From NCBI GenBank assembly GCA_963575745.1, contig CAUYUJ010000336.1:1125247-1159246 (forward strand): a stretch of 34,000 nt of DNA. Direction: 5' to 3'. The translations under genes were made by a program, and so were the position numbers. The notes below the pieces were generated by a model. That model saw only the letters and a list, made by a program, of their open reading frames with translations, searched no databases and was not told the DNA's origin. The DNA is from Prorocentrum cordatum. Its lineage: Eukaryota; Sar; Dinophyceae; Prorocentrales; Prorocentraceae. Positions within the stretch are counted from its first letter, which is position 1; each line of letters starts with the position of its first letter. This document shows positions 30,208 through 34,000 of this stretch, one piece after another.

Positions 30208-30558
30208 CATCTGCGCCCCCTGTTCCCAAAAATGCATCTCCTCGCTCGTGGCCCACAAGACTTCTTCGTGGACGCTCCTCGAGACCAGGGCAGCACACGC
30301 CGCGGGGTACTATGGAGCCAAGCGACGGTGGCGACAGCAGAGCCTCACCGCCAGCCAAAGTGTGTATGGAACGATTCCTGGAGATGGCGTCTTTGATCGT
30401 CCTGGTGACCGGATCCGGATACCATCTCAATTACGGCCCCCTGTCAAGGAAGGCAGTGCTAAAATCTGAGGTGGGACATCCCGTCTTGGAGGGCTCGCCG
30501 CTGAGAAGGCGATCAGCAGGCCTCACGGGCCGCATGAAATACACGAATCCATGGCAAT
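30208..30558 (-). CDS. Candidate spliced gene fragment with GT61-type glycosyltransferase C-terminal motif
   Basis: Three minus-strand segments join in phase through standard-looking splice sites. Segment 30558-30527 ends CHGFVYFMRP before GTGAGG. Segment 30440-30423, between TTCCTTGACAG and GTATCC, is GAVIEM. Segment 30309-30208, between GGCTCCATAG and GTGAAG, starts YPAACAALVSRSVHEEVLWA. The introns would be 86 and 113 bases. The joined string FMRP-GAVIEM-YP matches the C-terminal F-x-x-P-G-x-x-V-(I/V)-E-(L/M)-(F/Y)-P pattern of GT61 (DUF563) glycosyltransferases, secretory-pathway enzymes that add sugars to glycans. The preceding HGAGL-type block is not found in phase, and another open frame overlaps the first segment. 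Upstream, 31239-31060 and 31004-30930 could be earlier exons (blocks AAEWIRMCTSDVETLAEYIS and HADRVYRRMYGPGIRSF). The 18-base exon is unusually small. Treat this as a hypothesis. The gene could also be a pseudogene. Confidence 0.33.
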
Positions 30559-32070
30559 CTGCACAATAATTTGAAATTGCGCACCGATGTCCCCGCATAC
30601 TTGGAATTCTGGGGTTGCCTCGATGCCGTTGTGCTGCAGCGCGCCGCGGACGACAGGGGAGCTTGAAGGGCGATATGCTGTATTTTCGCCGACCTCATCA
30701 AACGGCGATCCCGGCTATCGGAACGTCAGGCCCCCGACGGAGGTTGCATACTGGCTCTCAAGGGGGGGGGGGCACAATTGCTCTAGGGGCGTGCGAATAA
30801 ATGGGAAACGAGGGGGAGAGCAAATTAGAGAGTCGAAATTTGTTCACCACTGCCTCCTCTCTCCCTCGTCGTCCCCCTCCTCCATCCTTTCCCCCCTCGT
30901 GACAGCACTGCGTAGCTCAGCGAGAAAACCGAGGTGCGGCCTGCTCCATAATGAAGCTACGAATTCCTGGCCCATACATCCTTCTGTACACACGATCGGC
31001 GTGACTCGCCGCTTCTCATCTTGGTTTTCTGAATGTCAGACCGATGGAAGATGCGCTACTCGTGCGCGAACAGGGTTGACAAGGTAATGGAAATATACTC
31101 CGCCAATGTCTCGACATCCGATGTACACATCCGAATCCACTCTGCGGCACGAAGGAAATAAACCGGGTTGGATCTCTGAGAAGAGGCGGGTCTGAAAGAT
31201 GTGCTGGGCGCCCTGGCAGTTCCATAGCGTACCGTGACGCTGTAAGAGCGCTCTGGAACAGCGTATCATTGTCCCAGGCCTGCCCGACTGCACTTCGACC
31301 TCTTCATCTCCTTCGGGCGCTGGTCTGACAATCCTGCCGCTGGCACGTCGGGCCCCAGGCAATGCTTGAAGCCTCTGGCGTGACTGCCTCTCTGGGTTGA
31401 GCCGCAGGAGTTCCGACTCGGGCGCAGAGTGGAACGCGAGGGCGAAAAGCCCAGGCCCTCTTCCCTGGGCGGCGCAGACACAAAGGACAAGAGCGCGGGG
31501 AGGGAGCCTTCCGAGAAGGTAAGGGGGCTTCGTCGAGGCCCGCCCGCCAGCAAACCCTGTCAGAAGCCTGCCTTCTTCCAGGGCTGCCGACCTCGTCCTC
31601 CACCCATCTCTCGGTGCTCCACCTTCCTTTCCGAGGGTGTGCGTGCGATCATTCTCGTACGCGACGGACCGTGTCGCCGACCAAGACGCGACCACGTCTG
31701 TTGCACTTCCTAATGCTCCTCGCCCTCCCGTTGACAGTGGAGCTCTTCATCCCAGGCGGTGCGGCATCACCAGAGGTGCCCCTTTGAGTGGCTCGGTGGA
31801 GGGTGGGAGAGGTGATGAGAAGGAAGATGAGGATGAGGGTGGATTAACAGCGTTTGACCATGCATTGGGCCAGTTCCTCCCAGGGGCGCGATCATCACCA
31901 ACCATGCGCTCAAGCAACGTGGGCCCGAGGTCTTCCAGCTCTAATCTCAACGCCTCCTCGCCGTCGTCCGCGTCCCTGCCCCCGTCCGCGTCGTCGATGC
32001 TGACGTTGCCGTCCTCGTCGTTCCCGCCGTCGTTGTCGCCCACCCCCTCCCTAACGAGCATCAGGTGTCC
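30559..32070. other. Possible upstream exons; otherwise no supported gene
   Basis: A 12-base G run with a flanking A lies at 30761-30772. Two minus-strand segments (31060-31239 and 30930-31004) can be joined in phase through a GTAGCG donor and a GGCGAG acceptor, but each has another open frame. At 31.8-32.1 kb a TCG-rich tract reads an acidic, Asp-rich frame on the minus strand (31747-32196, with EALRLELEDLGPTLLERM). That piece could be coding but overlaps the inverted-repeat element. Confidence 0.25.
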
Positions 32071-32071
32071 G

Positions 32072-32297
32072 ACGGCGCCGATACTCGAGGAACCAATAAT
32101 GACATAAACACAAACCTTCGGAGGTCCGCGCTGACCTGTTGGATCGGCGCTGGACCTCCGTCTCCGCTGCACGGAGGGCGCCACGGACGGCTCCAAAGGC
32201 GCCGCCAGGGGGCTCCAGCGCCGATCCGAGAAATCCGCGCGGACCTCCGCATGTGTAAGGTTCTGTCAATATTTGTTGCCCGAGTATTGGCCCGATC
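32072..32297. repeat. Inverted-repeat element, family member 2, long arms
   Basis: The left arm (CGATACTCGAGGAACC, then GACATAAACACAAACCTT, CGGAGGTCCGCGCTGA and GGATCGGCGCTGGA) matches the reverse complement of the right arm (CCAATACTCGGGCAAC, then TTGACAGAACCTTA, CGGAGGTCCGCGCGGA and GGATCGGCGCTGGAGCC) over roughly 90 bases with substitutions and small gaps. The centre is a second, shorter hairpin-like part (GGAGGGCGCC to GGCGCCGCC). The right arm shares GGCTCCAGCGC, GATCC and AAATCCGCGCGGAC with the element at 17.8 kb. No transposase frame is present. The call is a foldback or MITE-like element. No clear target-site duplication was found. Confidence 0.7.
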
Positions 32298-33524
32298 TGA
32301 AGCTTTCTAGGGAGGGGGCCGACGACGACGACGAAGACGAAACTGTAAACATCGACGTCCTTGTCGTCCTCGTCGTCGCCGTCGTCGGCCCCCGCCCCAG
32401 AGAGAGCCTCAGATGGGGTCAGCACGCCCTCTTCCAATAGCTGCGGAAAGGGAGGGCTCCGCGCAAAGGGTCAGGGCAAATCCTCTGCCCGCACTGCGGG
32501 CCCGAATTGTGTCCTGGAGGCCCGCCTCGTAAGGTAAAACGATGCCAGAGTGCCAAGACAGGGACAACGTCTGACAAGGATGAATCTGGAATGTATAAGA
32601 AAGATATATAGGGCGCCACGGCCTTCTCAGAGCGTTCCAAAAACGCTCTGGGAGCGTTCAGTAAGGCTCTGGAGAGATTTATCCATCATGGCTGGCGCCG
32701 CCCGATGAGGTCTGTACCATGGCGCGGGACCTCTCGAGCTGGACCGATGCGGTGATGGTCCAGAGGTCCCCAGAAATCCCCTGGGAGGCCTCCGGGAGCC
32801 AGCCGGGGGCCCAAAAAGGCTGAACACATGTAAACTATACAGTCCTCGACCCTCCTCCCCTCCTCGCCGTCCTCGTCGCCCTCCTCCCCTTAGCCGTCGG
32901 GCGGGGCAAGGGGGATGGGGGGACGGGCTGGCCCTCCCAGCATGCCAGGCACGGCGCCCACGGCCAGGATGGCCTTGGAGGAGGAAGGGGCGACGGCGCG
33001 CGGCGGCGCGTTCGGGGAGGGCGGGGGGAAAACGGAGATGGGTAAGGCGGGAGGATTTCTCAGACACCGCGGGCACGCAACCCGCCCGCTCGTCAAGGAC
33101 GCTTCGGGTGGGATGCCCAAATGCGCGCTCGCGCCCGCCCAGGAAAAGAGAGAGAGAGAGAGAGAGAACAAAAGAGCGAGAAGACGGAGGGAGGGACGGG
33201 GGGAATGTGAGGGGGAAGGGGGAGCGGCATGCGTTCGGGGAGAGGGGGGGGACGAAATGGGATGGAAAGGAGGGACACGGTGGCGGGAGGGGACGGAGGG
33301 AAAGGACTTATCGGGACGAGAAAGGCGAACAAAAACGGAGTGTCGGTCCCAGAAAACCTGATGGGGCTGGCGCTCCAGAGGTCCTCCTCCTCCTCCTCCT
33401 CCTCCTCAATCCCGCTTCCTTCTAGGAAACTCTGGCTTGTCTAATCACCATATGTCTCGGCTTTGTATTGTGGGCTAGGCGTTTCGCCAGACTGCCTCAC
33501 ACAGTCGGACGTCCTGAATGTTGA
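32298..33524. other. No supported gene; simple repeats
   Basis: A GACGACGACGA tract lies near 32320-32335, a pyrimidine-rich part at 32850-32890, a (GA)n run at 33147-33167, purine-rich sequence to 33340 and a (CTC)n run at 33381-33408. Frames are Arg/Gly/Pro-rich and unconvincing. Confidence 0.4.
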
Positions 33525-33815
33525 AATGTTGCGCCGTGGCTTTCAAAATATAGCTCTCGCTTTGGCGCCGCACACATTCTTTTCAAACGCTTGAGTCCTA
33601 CACGAGGATATAACACGGGACGCTCTCAAAATATGGCTCTCGCGACAGCGCGGTGCACATTCGCCTGAATATGATGCATGCCTTACAAAAGAGGACGACG
33701 GGCCGTTGTGAAACCATACCCCCGTCTTGCGGCGATCTCGCCTTAGCGCCCCCGGCTTCGTCTAGCAAGTTTGCACCAGCAGCAAGGATGGAGGGCGGAT
33801 CGTTTTCAAAATGAT
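33525..33815 (+). repeat. 83-bp repeat family, second cluster, diverged
   Basis: AGCTCTCGCTTTGGCGCCGC at 33552 and GGCTCTCGCGACAGCGCGGT at 33635 are 83 bases apart, as in the cluster at 16.9-17.3 kb. A third copy (GATCTCGCCTTAGCGCC) is at about 33734, and a further start (GGATGGAGGGCGGATCGTTT) at 33787. Copies carry the TTTCAAAATAT and GCACATTC words. Confidence 0.75.
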
Positions 33816-34000
33816 GTTGTCGCTGGATACCTTGTTACATCTAAAGATATACCACACACTAAAACAGGTGTAGCGGCTGCACGGAAGGAGGACGGCTGCT
33901 TTTTGATTTCTGATATTGGTTGACACTTCCTCGAATTGCAAGATTGCAGAACCTTGCGTGTAAACGTGTGCAGCACTTACTCGAATGGAAAACGTTCGAG

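Noticed and set aside
30530-30660. Alternative minus frame (SPVVRGALQHNGIEATPEFQ then GAQFQIIVQIAMDSCISCGP) as the exon before the GT61-like motif
   Set aside because: It resembles the region expected before the motif, but it uses the same bases as CHGFVYFMRP in another frame and hits a stop when joined to GAVIEM. Both cannot be true in an intact gene, though a frameshifted pseudogene remains possible.
32079-32296. Target-site duplication around the second inverted-repeat element
   Set aside because: The flanking words are inverted (CGATACTCG and CGAGTATTG), so they are part of the arms, not a direct duplication.

Overview
The window looks like nuclear DNA of a dinoflagellate. Three things point there. 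A retroelement ORF pair on the minus strand at 1-2421 is of a type I associate with dinoflagellate genomes (from memory). Just 5' of it lies a sequence matching 16 of 19 core positions of the dinoflagellate spliced leader. A decayed non-LTR reverse transcriptase at 12.7-13.5 kb resembles LINEs common in these genomes. The DNA is GC-rich, gene-poor and dense in decayed repeats. No bacterial operon, rRNA, tRNA or CRISPR array was seen. Most long open frames are shadows of GC-rich repeats.

Layout. 1-2.5 kb: minus-strand retroelement with ORF1 and, in the -1 frame, the start of ORF2, which runs off the left edge. 2.5-7 kb: no convincing gene; ATGC-rich and simple repeats. 7-8.9 kb: degenerate CTTGGGGCCTC repeats and a 7.6-copy 89-bp minisatellite. 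9.5-14.2 kb: a lower-GC domain of degenerate TGACSGTCA/GGTAACTGAC repeats with higher-order cassettes, a 101-bp tandem array and a LINE relic. 14.3-19 kb: TG-rich sequence, CCAAGAGGCCCC repeats in the opposite orientation to those at 7 kb, an 83-bp tandem array and a small inverted-repeat element. 19.3-20.1 kb: a 153-bp tandem duplication and a clean 251-bp MITE with 35-bp terminal inverted repeats and a perfect 8-bp target-site duplication. 20-27.5 kb: polypurine and polypyrimidine tracts and a 0.76-kb tandem duplication carrying minus-strand coding relics. 27.7-31.2 kb: the best candidate for host genes. Minus-strand exon-like segments include membrane helices and a three-part spliced reading with the C-terminal motif of GT61-type glycosyltransferases. 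32-34 kb: a second copy of the inverted-repeat family and a second cluster of the 83-bp repeat.

Functionally, the clear content is mobile or repetitive. The host-gene calls at 27.7-31.2 kb depend on guessed splice sites and need transcript evidence.
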